Below, piece after piece: positions 17,632 through 25,225 of a DNA stretch of 64,000 nucleotides. The stretch comes from JAANXG01 sp049583715. Its GTDB lineage: Bacteria > Pseudomonadota > Gammaproteobacteria > Arenicellales > JAANXG01. Position 1 is the first letter of the stretch; each line of letters opens with the position of its first letter. Below the pieces are notes generated by a model. The model had not been told where the DNA came from. It made no database searches and worked only from the letters and a program-made list of their open reading frames with translations. Position numbers and translations under genes: made by a program. The stretch is taken from the NCBI GenBank assembly GCA_049583715.1, contig JBAUWJ010000279.1:18631-82630 (forward strand), written 5' to 3'.

Positions 17632-17746
17632 GGCGGATCAGGCCGGCCCGGCCCCGGGCACCCGAATCGGCTGCTGCGGCTGCTTCCTTCCGGACCTGAC
17701 CGGGTTCACAACCTATCGTCGGCCGGGAAGGCCGGCCCTCACCGCC
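17632..17746 (-). ncRNA. ffs: Signal recognition particle RNA (4.5S RNA)
   Basis: On the minus strand the sequence contains GGTCAGGTCCGGAAGGAAGC followed by AGCC, the invariant Ffh-binding domain IV of bacterial SRP RNA. The ends pair to form the long hairpin: GGCGG at the 5' end with CCGCC at the 3' end, and GGCCGGCC with GGCCGGCC. The length of about 115 bases matches E. coli 4.5S RNA (114). With Ffh it targets inner-membrane proteins during translation. It is directly upstream of dnaX on the same strand. Exact ends are inferred from pairing. Confidence 0.93.
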
Positions 17747-17766
17747 ATTGAACCTGTGAATCGGGT

Positions 17767-17772
17767 ATTTTA
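17767..17772 (-). promoter_or_regulatory. Possible -10 box for the SRP RNA gene
   Basis: TAAAAT on the minus strand would start transcription about 14 bases before the mature SRP RNA 5' end. No good -35 box is seen at the right distance, so support is weak. Confidence 0.3.
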
Positions 17773-17803
17773 GTGGTTTTCGGGGGCTGAGGCACTTCGC
17801 GAT

Positions 17804-17914
17804 TGGCGGAGAGGGAGGGATTATTCCGCACATCCGTGTGCTCCACCCCTTCGGGGCCGGTGCGCAAAGCGCACCGTTCCGCAGCGCTCCCGGCGCTGCT
17901 GGTCGAACCCTGGA
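17804..17914 (-). pseudogene. tRNA-Ser 3'-end fragment interrupted by a four-hairpin insert (copy A)
   Basis: Positions 17804-17822 are identical to the 3' end of the intact neighbouring tRNA-Ser (CCA, acceptor strand and half of the T-arm). At the T-loop an 81-base insert follows (17823-17903), then the T-arm resumes as CGAACCCT (17904-17911) before similarity to the tRNA is lost. The insert forms four consecutive hairpins: gcaca/tgtgc, cccc/gggg, ggtgcgc/gcgcacc and gcagcgc/gcgctgc. The fragment has no tRNA 5' half or anticodon and cannot be a working tRNA. Confidence 0.75.
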
Positions 17915-17940
17915 GGACTCGTCCACACGCCCTGTCGGCC

Positions 17941-17978
17941 AGATCAAAAAGCGGCCACGCCGGACCGCTTTTTGATCT
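17941..17978 (-). terminator. Rho-independent terminator after tRNA-Ser(GGA)
   Basis: A perfect 14-base-pair stem (agatcaaaaagcgg and ccgctttttgatct) with a 10-base loop directly follows the tRNA 3' end. The AAAAA and TTTTT tracts flank the GC-rich core, so it can work in both directions. Confidence 0.85.
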
Positions 17979-18067
17979 GGCGGAGAGGGAGGGATTCGAA
18001 CCCTCGATACGGGTTAACGTATACACGCTTTCCAGGCGTGCGCCTTCAACCGCTCGGCCACCTCTCC
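17978..18067 (-). tRNA. tRNA-Ser (anticodon GGA)
   Basis: This 90-base serine tRNA has a GGAGAGG/CCTCTCC acceptor stem, encoded CCA, the long variable arm of class II tRNAs, the anticodon loop CTGGAAA (anticodon GGA, reading UCC and UCU) on a cacgc/gcgtg stem, and the T-arm GGGTTCGAATCCC. All stems pair, so it is functional. Its promoter and terminator are both visible. Two damaged derivatives flank it on either side. Confidence 0.95.
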
Positions 18068-18078
18068 GGAGCTGCCGG

Positions 18079-18107
18079 AATCTAAACCACGCGGACATGC
18101 CTTGCAA
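18079..18107 (-). promoter_or_regulatory. Promoter of tRNA-Ser(GGA)
   Basis: On the minus strand a TTGCAA -35 box (18107-18102), a 17-base spacer and a TAGATT -10 box (18084-18079) predict a start a few bases before the tRNA 5' end. The same TTGCAA-N17-TAG pattern precedes the tRNA-Ser(CGA) gene and the pseudo-tRNA at 18341, which strengthens the call. Confidence 0.75.
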
Positions 18108-18170
18108 ATTCGCCGGCCCGAACACTACCCGGCTCACGATGCGGGCGGGCCTTCAGCCCGGCTTGTCCTC

Positions 18171-18341
18171 TGGCGGAGAGGGAGGGATTGCTCGGCTCAT
18201 CCCTGAGCCTCGCCCTTCGGGCCGGCGCACACTGCGCGCCGTTCGGCAACGCTCCCGGCGTTGCTCGTCGAACCCTCGATACGGGTTAGCGTATATACGC
18301 TTTCCTTCCCGTGCGCCTTCAACCGCTCGGCCACCTCTTTC
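18171..18341 (-). pseudogene. Pseudo-tRNA-Ser with a four-hairpin T-loop insert (copy C)
   Basis: This is a diverged duplicate of the intact tRNA-Ser(GGA). The T-loop is split at the same position as copy A by a 79-base insert (18190-18268). Outside it, the D-arm and variable arm remain similar, but the acceptor 5' strand has become GAAAGAGG and no longer pairs properly, and the anticodon stem has substitutions and one extra base. It should not fold as a tRNA. Its insert has four hairpins: ggctca/tgagcc, gccc/gggc, ggcgc/gcgcc and gcaacgc/gcgttgc, equivalent to those of copy A but with paired base changes. Its promoter is intact. Confidence 0.8.
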
Positions 18342-18352
18342 GGAGCTGCCGG

Positions 18353-18381
18353 AATCTAAACCACCAGGACACGCCTTGCAA
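18353..18381 (-). promoter_or_regulatory. Retained promoter of the pseudo-tRNA-Ser
   Basis: TTGCAA (18381-18376), a 17-base spacer and TAGATT (18358-18353) repeat the promoter of the intact tRNA-Ser exactly in layout, so the interrupted copy is probably still transcribed. Confidence 0.65.
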
Positions 18382-18392
18382 ATCCACATCTT

Positions 18393-18481
18393 CACGCCGC
18401 CCCACCCTGTCCTTTCAACAGGGTGTCGCAAAAGACACCCTCTCCCCCGCACGCGGGGGGCTGGGGTGAGGGGGCGGCGTG
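18393..18481. repeat. Nested palindromic element, including dispersed repeat copy 2
   Basis: Perfect 11-base outer arms (cacgccgcccc at 18393-18403, ggggcggcgtg at 18471-18481) enclose three hairpins: accctgt/acagggt (18404-18424), gggtgtc/gacaccc (18421-18440) and CCCCCGC/GCGGGGG (18444-18459). Positions 18438-18473 are related, in inverse orientation, to the repeat at 453-490. The layout resembles small non-autonomous palindromic elements. The rest of the gap to 18647 shows nothing recognisable. Confidence 0.65.
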
Positions 18482-18647
18482 GTTTGGCGTTGCATTCGGG
18501 TCCTTCCCGGTTTCCGGCGGGCAGGGGTACCAACCGGCCCGTGCCGAACGTACATTCCATCGCTCTCAACATGGCCCGCCAGCGCGAGAGGGGACCTGAA
18601 TAAACCGCGCCGTGTCCGGCGACCACGCGCAGGCTACCTCCCTGCTC

Positions 18648-19961
18648 TCACTGCTCGCGGAGCGCCACCGTCACCGGCACCACGGCGGCCCGGACCGCCG
18701 GGAACAGGCCGCCCACGAAACCGATGGCCAACGCCCACTCCAGACCTCGCAGCAGCAGGCCGGGCTTCACCTGGAACTGGAAGACAACCTGGCTGAAGTT
18801 CGAGCCCAGGGTGGAAACCGTGTAGCCATTGAACACGGCCCAGGCGACACCCGCACCCAGGGCACCCCCGAGCAGCGCCAACAGCATGGACTCGAGCAGA
18901 ACAGCCACGACCACCGGCACCCCCGTGAATCCCAGCGCCCTCAGCGTCGCGATCTCCCTCGCGCGCGACGCCACGGCCGCGTACATGGTGTTCAAGGCGC
19001 CGAAGACGGCACCGATGGCCATGATGATCGCGACCCCCGTCCCCAGCACACGGATGGTGCGGGTCAGCCGTTCCGATTGCTTGTTGTAGTAGTCGCGAGT
19101 GGTGTCGACGTCGACCTTCAGCCGCGGGTCGGCCGCGACCGCGGCCTTCAAACGATCGAAGGCCAGTGGGCCCGCCAGTCGTACCGTGACCGACTGGAAG
19201 GCGTTGCGGCGATAGGCGGCCGCCACGGACTCGTTGTCCCCCCACAGCTCCGAATCGTGCGCGTCTCCCGACTTGAACACGCCGACCACCCGCCACTGCT
19301 GGTTGTTCAGCCGCACCGTGCCTCCGAGGGCGAGGCCCCGGAACTGCGCCAGCGCGCCGCTTCCCACCACCAGCTCCCGCAGCCCCGGCCGGAAGCGCCG
19401 CCCGGCGACGATCCGCACGTTGGGCCTCAACGACCAGACCTCGGCGCCCACACCCCGGACCTCGACGTTCGAATCGGAGCCGGTGGAGCGCTTGGGCAGG
19501 TTGGCGACCACCACCACCTCGCTGGAGGCGATGGGGACGTCGTTGTGGTCGCGGAGAATTCCAGGCTCCTGCCGGATCAAGGTGACCGTGCTCCGATCCA
19601 GACCCGAGGACAGCTCCGCGTTGGCGCCGGCACGCAGTACGATGGCCGTGTCGTCGCTGCCCGCCTGCTGCAGAGTCGCCTGGAATCCTTCTGCCATGGC
19701 CAGCAGGGCAATCAGCACCCCGACGACCCCCCCGATACCCACCACGATGACCGACGTGGCGCCGAGCCGTTGCGGCACGGTGGACAAGCCGGTTCGTGCA
19801 ATGGCGAGGGCCTGACGGCCCGTGCGCGACCCGACCAACCAGGCGGTGAAGACACCCGCAAGCGCGAGCACCAACAGGGGCGCGGTCAGCCAGACGGTCA
19901 CCCCGAGCGCCGTGCAGGCGATCAGAACGAGGCTGCGCAGCAGCGACCGTCCGCTCCTCAT
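18648..19961 (-). CDS. ABC transporter permease, FtsX/MacB type (second permease)
   Basis: This 437-residue inner membrane protein has the FtsX/MacB permease layout: one N-terminal transmembrane region, a large periplasmic domain (about residues 85-300) and three C-terminal helices with the hallmark MYAAVASRAREIATLRALGF. An additional pair of hydrophobic segments sits at the very N-terminus. It presumably pairs with the permease encoded just upstream, both driven by the ATPase at 21129-21818. The ATG at 19961 lies 10 bases after the previous stop and is preferred over upstream codons within that gene. Substrate unknown; lipoprotein, lipid or peptide export are typical of the family. Confidence 0.85.
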   Translation of the reverse strand: MRSGRSLLRSLVLIACTALGVTVWLTAPLLVLALAGVFTAWLVGSRTGRQALAIARTGLSTVPQRLGATSVIVVGIGGVVGVLIALLAMAEGFQATLQQAGSDDTAIVLRAGANAELSSGLDRSTVTLIRQEPGILRDHNDVPIASSEVVVVANLPKRSTGSDSNVEVRGVGAEVWSLRPNVRIVAGRRFRPGLRELVVGSGALAQFRGLALGGTVRLNNQQWRVVGVFKSGDAHDSELWGDNESVAAAYRRNAFQSVTVRLAGPLAFDRLKAAVAADPRLKVDVDTTRDYYNKQSERLTRTIRVLGTGVAIIMAIGAVFGALNTMYAAVASRAREIATLRALGFTGVPVVVAVLLESMLLALLGGALGAGVAWAVFNGYTVSTLGSNFSQVVFQFQVKPGLLLRGLEWALAIGFVGGLFPAVRAAVVPVTVALREQ

Positions 19962-19971
19962 GCCGCCGGCC

Positions 19972-21132
19972 TCAGCGCCCCGCCAGCGCATCGACGATGC
20001 GCAGGCGCATGGCATGAACGGCCGGCGGCAGACCGACCAGAAGACCGATGACCAGCATCAAGACCAGCCCGAGAGCCCAGGTCGAGAGAGTCAGCGGCAG
20101 GGTGAACTGTCCTTGGGTGGCCGCCGCCATGACCGGCAGCAGGAGCCGCGCCAGACCGAGACCCGCCAGCCCGCCGAGAGTCAACAGCAGCATGGACTCG
20201 CCGAGCACCAGCAGCAGCACGGTACGGTTGCTGAAACCGATCGTCTTCAGGACCGCGAGCTCCGGAATACGATCGCGTATGGATTGGGCCATGGTATTAC
20301 CGGTGAGCAGCACCAGAGTGAAGAACACCGCGCCCATGATGGCCGATACGATCAGGCCGATGTCCCCGATCTGCTTGGCGAAGGAGAGCTGAAACTGGTG
20401 CTCGCTCTCCGTCTTGGTCTCGTCCGCCGAGTTGGCGAACAAGTGATCGATGTCGCGCGCGACCCGGTCCGCTCGGCTGGCATCGGAGACCTCCACCACG
20501 TACCAGCCGACGGTGCCCTGGCCGAACTGGCGGGCCTCGTCGAAGTAGTCGTAGTGGAACAGCATCTGCTGCTCGATGCCCCGCAGCGCCGGGTCGGAAG
20601 CGTGAAAGATCCCGACGAGATCGAATGTCCAGATGTTGCTCCCATCCTTCTTGGGGAAGATCGTGGCCTGAAGAGGGATGCGGTCGCCCAGGTGCCAGCC
20701 GAAACGCTCCGCCAGCGTCTCTCCGGCGATGGCCCCCGTCCGGGTATTCAGGAAAGCCCGGCGCTGCCGCGGCGGCAGCACGATCTCCGGGTGCACGTCC
20801 AGGTATGGCGCCGGGCTCACCGCCATATTGGCGAAGAAATTCTTCGGATCCTGGTATATGCCTCCGAACCAGTTCGCGTACGCCACCTCGCGGACCCCGG
20901 GCACGCGCCGGATACGCGTCAAGTCCGAATACGGCAGGGGCTGGATGATGGAGAAGCGCGAAGCGACGATGAGCCGGTCGATGCCGGCGACGCTGCCGGG
21001 CGCGTTGAAGGCGACGCGCACCGCATCCAGCATACCGAACAGCGCGAAGGCCGCCATCACCGACAGCAGGGTCAGCACCGTGCGAGCCTTCTTGCGGAAC
21101 AGCGCGGACCACAGCAGGTGCAGGTACTTCAC
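19972..21132 (-). CDS. ABC transporter permease, FtsX/MacB type (first permease)
   Basis: This 386-residue permease has an N-terminal helix (KKARTVLTLLSVMAAFALFGML), a periplasmic domain and three C-terminal helices containing the motif MAQSIRDRIPELAVLKTIGFSN. Its ATG overlaps the stop codon of the ATPase gene as ATGA, so the two are translationally coupled. Having two different permeases suggests a heterodimeric transmembrane unit, as in LolCDE. The presence of a membrane fusion protein points instead to a MacAB-like or efflux role. Confidence 0.88.
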   Translation of the reverse strand: MKYLHLLWSALFRKKARTVLTLLSVMAAFALFGMLDAVRVAFNAPGSVAGIDRLIVASRFSIIQPLPYSDLTRIRRVPGVREVAYANWFGGIYQDPKNFFANMAVSPAPYLDVHPEIVLPPRQRRAFLNTRTGAIAGETLAERFGWHLGDRIPLQATIFPKKDGSNIWTFDLVGIFHASDPALRGIEQQMLFHYDYFDEARQFGQGTVGWYVVEVSDASRADRVARDIDHLFANSADETKTESEHQFQLSFAKQIGDIGLIVSAIMGAVFFTLVLLTGNTMAQSIRDRIPELAVLKTIGFSNRTVLLLVLGESMLLLTLGGLAGLGLARLLLPVMAAATQGQFTLPLTLSTWALGLVLMLVIGLLVGLPPAVHAMRLRIVDALAGR

Positions 21133-21818
21133 GCCAGTGCCTGCTGCTCGACCAGCGTCCCCTTGTCCAGGTGCAGGGTACGGCGGGCGTACTCCGCGGC
21201 CTTCGGATCATGCGTGACCATGACCATGGTCTTGCCGAATTGACGATTGAGCCGCTGCAGCAGGCCCAGAACCTCCTCCGCGGAGTGCCGGTCGAGGTCA
21301 CCGGTGGGCTCGTCGCAGACCAGCAGCGTCGGGTCCGACACGATCGCCCGGGCGATCGCGACCCGCTGCTGCTGCCCCCCGGACAGCTCGCCCGGCTTGT
21401 GGCTCGCCCGGTCCTCCAGCCCCACCAGCTTCAGGGCGATCGCGGCGTTGCGGCGCCGTTGGGAAGCCGACAGCCGGGTCAGCAGCAAAGGCAGCTCCAC
21501 GTTGCGCAGCGCGGACAACATCGGCAGCAGGTTGTAGAACTGAAACACGAAACCCACGTGTGCCGCCCGCCAGCGAGCCTGGTCGCCCGAGGAGAGCCGG
21601 TCGATGCGTCGGCCGCCGACGGTGATGGCGCCCTCAGAGGGCGTGTCCAGCCCCGCGACGAGGTTGAGCAGCGTGGTCTTGCCGGACCCCGACGGTCCCA
21701 TCAAGGCCAGAAAGTCTCCCTCCGGTATGTCCAGGTCAACCTTGTGCAGGACCTCCACCCTCTGCCGTCCGCGCTCGTAGATCTTGCTGACACCGCGTAC
21801 CTGAACCAGCTCAGTCAT
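21129..21818 (-). CDS. ABC transporter ATPase, LolD/MacB type
   Basis: This 229-residue ATPase powers the adjacent permeases. It has Walker A (MGPSGSGKTTLLN), the Q-loop region FVFQFYNLLP, the signature LSGGQQQRVAIARAI, Walker B LLVCDEPTGDLD and the H-loop MVTHD. The DEPTGDLD sequence and short length are typical of the LolD/MacB/FtsE subfamily. Its start overlaps the end of the membrane fusion protein gene by 8 bases. Confidence 0.95.
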   Translation of the reverse strand: MTELVQVRGVSKIYERGRQRVEVLHKVDLDIPEGDFLALMGPSGSGKTTLLNLVAGLDTPSEGAITVGGRRIDRLSSGDQARWRAAHVGFVFQFYNLLPMLSALRNVELPLLLTRLSASQRRRNAAIALKLVGLEDRASHKPGELSGGQQQRVAIARAIVSDPTLLVCDEPTGDLDRHSAEEVLGLLQRLNRQFGKTMVMVTHDPKAAEYARRTLHLDKGTLVEQQALA

Positions 21819-23052
21819 CTCCGCTTCCCGCTGAAACGGCTTTCGCTTTCACCCGCGTGCCGTCCGCCAGGCGCGGGGGCGGGTCGCGGACGACCCGGGC
21901 ACCGGCGCTCAGGCCTTTGTCGACGACCCGAAGGTCGCCGTAGCTGTCCCCTACCGTCACGATGCGCAGTCGAGCCCGCTCGCCCTCGACGACGAATGCC
22001 ACTCTGTTGCCGTTGCGCTCCACGAGGGCGGATGACGGCACCAGCACCGCGCCTGCCGGGCGCCCGTCGGCGTTCGCCTTGTCCTCGAGGAACGACACCC
22101 GCACCCCCATGTCCGGGACGATCCGCGTGTCATGCGCCTCGATGGCGATGCGCACCTTCACGGTCGCCTTGCTGCGGTCGGCCGTCGGGATGATTGCGAT
22201 GACCTTGGCGGGTATCTTCCAGTCCGGGTAGGCATCCAGGACCGCCGTCGCCGGTTGTTGCGGTTGAACCCGGTTGATATACGCCTCGTTGACGTCGACC
22301 TCGATCTCCAGAGAGCCCATGTCGACGATGGTGCAGATCCCGGTTCGCGTAAAACCTCCACCTCCGGAGATCGGCGAGACGATCTCGCCCGGCTGGGCCG
22401 CCTTGTCCACCACTACGCCCGTAAATGGCGCGCGGATGACGGTGTCGTCTTCGTTTACCTTGGCGATGTTGAGCTGGGCCTCCGCCACTGAGACCTGGCT
22501 GCGCTGGGCGTCGAGCTGGGCGGAGAGGGACTCGACCTTGGTCTTCGCGTCCTCCAGAGCCTGCTCGGCCGCGAGCCCGCGGCTGCTGAGTGCCTGCTGG
22601 CGCTTGAGATCGCGCCGGGCCTGCGCGAGCTGCGCCTGGAGCGAACCGAGCTGGCTCCGGGCTGCCGCGACCTGGGCTTGTGCGAGAGCGAGCTGGGCCT
22701 GTTGATCGGTGTCGTCGAGGCGAGCCAGCACCTGGCCTTCCTGGACATGGTCTCCTTCCTCGATGGAAAGCGAGGCCAGTTTGCCGGTGATCTTCGACGA
22801 CACGGTGGCTTGCCGGCGCGCCGTGACATATCCGGCCGCCTCCAGCACCGCCGAGTCGGCGCCTGAGGCCGGCTGCGCGACGATGGTCTCCACCTCCGTC
22901 GCGCGGGCTTTGAGCATCAAGACCGAGGCGCCGGCGCCGCCCAGCGCCAGCAGCACGGCGACCAGGATCCACGTCCAGCGACGCCGCCGTGGCCCACCGG
23001 CGCGCTGTTCCGGGTCTATGCGAAGCTGTGCAAGAGGGTCGGTATCGTTCAT
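21811..23052 (-). CDS. Periplasmic membrane fusion protein (MacA/HlyD type)
   Basis: This 413-residue adaptor has an N-terminal transmembrane anchor (about residues 24-43), split lipoyl domains (VSSKITGKLASLSIEEGDHVQEGQVLARLD and the later IRAPFTGVVVDKAAQPGE), a long coiled-coil hairpin rich in Ala, Gln and Leu (about residues 110-190), and a beta-barrel region. It is the first gene of the exporter operon and would link the ABC permease to an outer membrane channel not present here. The start MNDTDPLAQL at 23052 is chosen; the frame upstream runs into the tRNA gene. Confidence 0.92.
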   Translation of the reverse strand: MNDTDPLAQLRIDPEQRAGGPRRRRWTWILVAVLLALGGAGASVLMLKARATEVETIVAQPASGADSAVLEAAGYVTARRQATVSSKITGKLASLSIEEGDHVQEGQVLARLDDTDQQAQLALAQAQVAAARSQLGSLQAQLAQARRDLKRQQALSSRGLAAEQALEDAKTKVESLSAQLDAQRSQVSVAEAQLNIAKVNEDDTVIRAPFTGVVVDKAAQPGEIVSPISGGGGFTRTGICTIVDMGSLEIEVDVNEAYINRVQPQQPATAVLDAYPDWKIPAKVIAIIPTADRSKATVKVRIAIEAHDTRIVPDMGVRVSFLEDKANADGRPAGAVLVPSSALVERNGNRVAFVVEGERARLRIVTVGDSYGDLRVVDKGLSAGARVVRDPPPRLADGTRVKAKAVSAGSGDD

Positions 23053-23101
23053 TCGGGGGGCTCGGTTCCGGCAAGCCGATCGATCGGGATGCTTCTCGAA
23101 G

Positions 23102-23191
<90 letters not shown>

Positions 23192-23203
23192 GGCAGGCGC
23201 GAA

Positions 23204-23232
23204 AGACTAAACCAGCCTCAATATTGTTGCAA
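23204..23232 (-). promoter_or_regulatory. Promoter of tRNA-Ser(CGA)
   Basis: TTGCAA (23232-23227), a 17-base spacer and TAGTCT (23209-23204) match the layout before the other tRNA-Ser. No terminator is obvious between this tRNA and the exporter operon, so read-through into it is possible. Confidence 0.7.
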
Positions 23233-23320
23233 ATGTATATGACCAGCCTGACAGCCGAAATATCACGCCGCCCAACGCTCCGTGCTGGCCAGGCGTTCGA
23301 TACCGGTTAGAATGCGAACC

Positions 23321-24745
23321 ATGGCCGGCCCGCAGCTCAAGTTTCGGCACTGGCTGCCCGTGCTGCTAATCGCGGGGGGACTGGCAACCCTGCCCCTGTT
23401 CATGGTGCTCGACCGCCATCCAGTCGCCGATATTGCCCACGTCAAGCGCACGGGCAAGCTTCGGGTGCTCACGATCGAGGGACCGACCACCTATTACCGG
23501 ACGCCCGATGGCCCGTCGGGCTTCGAGTACGACCTTCTCAACGCCTTCGCGAAGAAGCTCGGCGTGCGCCTCGAGCTGGATGTTGCGGACAGCCTCGCCT
23601 CCATCTTCCCCCGGTTGCTGCGGGGGGACGCCAACTTCGCCGCCGCGGCTTTGAACGTCACCCCGGCTCGTGAGCAGATAGTGCGCTTCTCGATGCCGTA
23701 CGAAACCATCAACACACGGGTAATCTACAGGCTTGGAGATCCCCGGCCTCAAGGGCTTCAGGACCTGGTCGGCCGGCGGGTCGTGGTACCGGCGGGCAGT
23801 GTCTACGCCCAGTTCCTGAGAGCCAGTCGGGCAGCGCATCCCGGACTTCGCTGGTCCGAGACCAGCAGCGAGACGCCGGAGGATCTTCTCGACGACGTCT
23901 GGGAACGGAACATCGACGTCACCTTCTCTCCTTCCAACCTGTTCACCATCGTCCGCCAGTACCAGCCCGACCTTCGAATCGGTTTCAGCCTGCCATCGAA
24001 GAGCCAGTTGGCCTGGGCGTTCCGGCCGGACGGCGATGACACGCTGGTTCGTGCCGCCAACGACTTCCTGGAAGAGATGCGCCGCAGCGGCGAGCTGGCC
24101 CGCCTGATCGATAGATATTACGGCCCGGCCAGCAAGTTCGATTACGTGAACGTCAAGACCTTCCGGCAGCGGATCGGGGCCGTCCTCCCCCGCTACGAGC
24201 AGCTCTTCAAACGTGCGGCGGCGGAGAACGATCTCGACTGGCGCCTGCTCGCCGCCCAGTCGTACCAGGAGTCCTACTGGGAGCCCGGAGCGGTGTCGCC
24301 GACCGGGGTACGCGGATTGATGCAGCTCACCGAGGCCACGGCCAGCCTCATAGAAGTAAAGGACCGCTCCGACCCCCGACAGAGTGTCCTTGGCGGCGCC
24401 CGCTACCTCCACAGCATTGTTCAGCGTATCGATGGCTCCGCTCCCGAGCCCGATCGCACCTGGCTCGCCCTGGCGGCCTACAACGTGGGCCTGGGGCACC
24501 TTCTGGACGCGCAGCGTCTGGCACGCGAGCAGCACAAGAACCCGGACCAGTGGGCGGACGTCAAGACGACGCTGCCGCTCCTGACGGACCCCGAATGGTA
24601 CAAGAAGACGAAGCACGGCTTTGCACGGGGTAACGAGGCGGTCGCCTACGTCACCAGGATCCGCACCTTCTTTGACATACTCGCCAGGCTCGAGCCCGAC
24701 CCGTTGAAGGCGAATGACATGAAGATGGACGTGCCCGCTCTGTAG
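23321..24745 (+). CDS. mltF: Membrane-bound lytic murein transglycosylase F
   Basis: MltF cleaves peptidoglycan glycan strands to form 1,6-anhydro ends. The roughly 474-residue protein has an N-terminal membrane anchor (HWLPVLLIAGGLATLPLFMV), a periplasmic substrate-binding domain similar to amino-acid receptors (about residues 42-275) and a C-terminal SLT domain with the catalytic Glu in AQSYQESYWEP, then GVRGLMQLT and LALAAYNVG. ATG 23321 is chosen; ATG 23312 is in frame. TAGAAT at 23308-23313 would place a start at the ATG itself, but it lacks a good -35 box. It is divergent from tRNA-Ser(CGA) and convergent with tadA. Confidence 0.95.
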   Translation: MAGPQLKFRHWLPVLLIAGGLATLPLFMVLDRHPVADIAHVKRTGKLRVLTIEGPTTYYRTPDGPSGFEYDLLNAFAKKLGVRLELDVADSLASIFPRLLRGDANFAAAALNVTPAREQIVRFSMPYETINTRVIYRLGDPRPQGLQDLVGRRVVVPAGSVYAQFLRASRAAHPGLRWSETSSETPEDLLDDVWERNIDVTFSPSNLFTIVRQYQPDLRIGFSLPSKSQLAWAFRPDGDDTLVRAANDFLEEMRRSGELARLIDRYYGPASKFDYVNVKTFRQRIGAVLPRYEQLFKRAAAENDLDWRLLAAQSYQESYWEPGAVSPTGVRGLMQLTEATASLIEVKDRSDPRQSVLGGARYLHSIVQRIDGSAPEPDRTWLALAAYNVGLGHLLDAQRLAREQHKNPDQWADVKTTLPLLTDPEWYKKTKHGFARGNEAVAYVTRIRTFFDILARLEPDPLKANDMKMDVPAL

Positions 24746-24757
24746 CGCTCTTCGTGC

Positions 24758-25225
24758 TTACCTGTTCTTCTTTCGTTTCTCCAGGAAGAATTCGCTCAGC
24801 AGCTGCCCGCAGGACTCCCGCAGGACTCCGCCCGTCACCAGGCTACGATGGTTGAACAGCCGCGGTTTGAAGAGATCCGTGACGCTGCCCGCCGCACCGG
24901 ACTTGTCGTCGAAGGCGCCGAATACGAGCCGCTTGATCCGGGCGTTGACGACGGCCCCCGCGCACATCGGGCAGGGCTCCAGGGTGACGTAGAGGGTCGT
25001 TCCCGGTAAGCGATAGTTCGACTTGCGGGCGGCGGCTTGCCGGATGGCCAGGATCTCGGCATGGGCCGTCGGATCGTCCAGGGACACCGGCGAATTGAAA
25101 CCCTCGCCGATCACCTCGCCGTCTTCCACCAGCACCGCGCCGACGGGCACCTCTCCACGCTCCCGGCCGAGCCGCGCCAGAGCCAGGGCGTGCTCCATCC
25201 AGTGTTTGTCCGTCTCTACTCCCAC
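24758..25225 (-). CDS. tadA: tRNA-specific adenosine deaminase TadA
   Basis: TadA converts A34 to inosine in tRNA-Arg(ACG), allowing it to read CGU, CGC and CGA. The roughly 155-residue protein has the zinc-deaminase motifs TAHAEI (His ligand and catalytic Glu) and LEPCPMCAGA (two Cys ligands), and the family N-terminus GEVPVGAVLV. The start is uncertain: GTG 25225 overlaps the end of guaA and gives the usual length before WMEHALALA; ATG 25198 would be short. It is co-transcribed with guaA. Confidence 0.93.
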   Translation of the reverse strand: MGVETDKHWMEHALALARLGRERGEVPVGAVLVEDGEVIGEGFNSPVSLDDPTAHAEILAIRQAAARKSNYRLPGTTLYVTLEPCPMCAGAVVNARIKRLVFGAFDDKSGAAGSVTDLFKPRLFNHRSLVTGGVLRESCGQLLSEFFLEKRKKNR

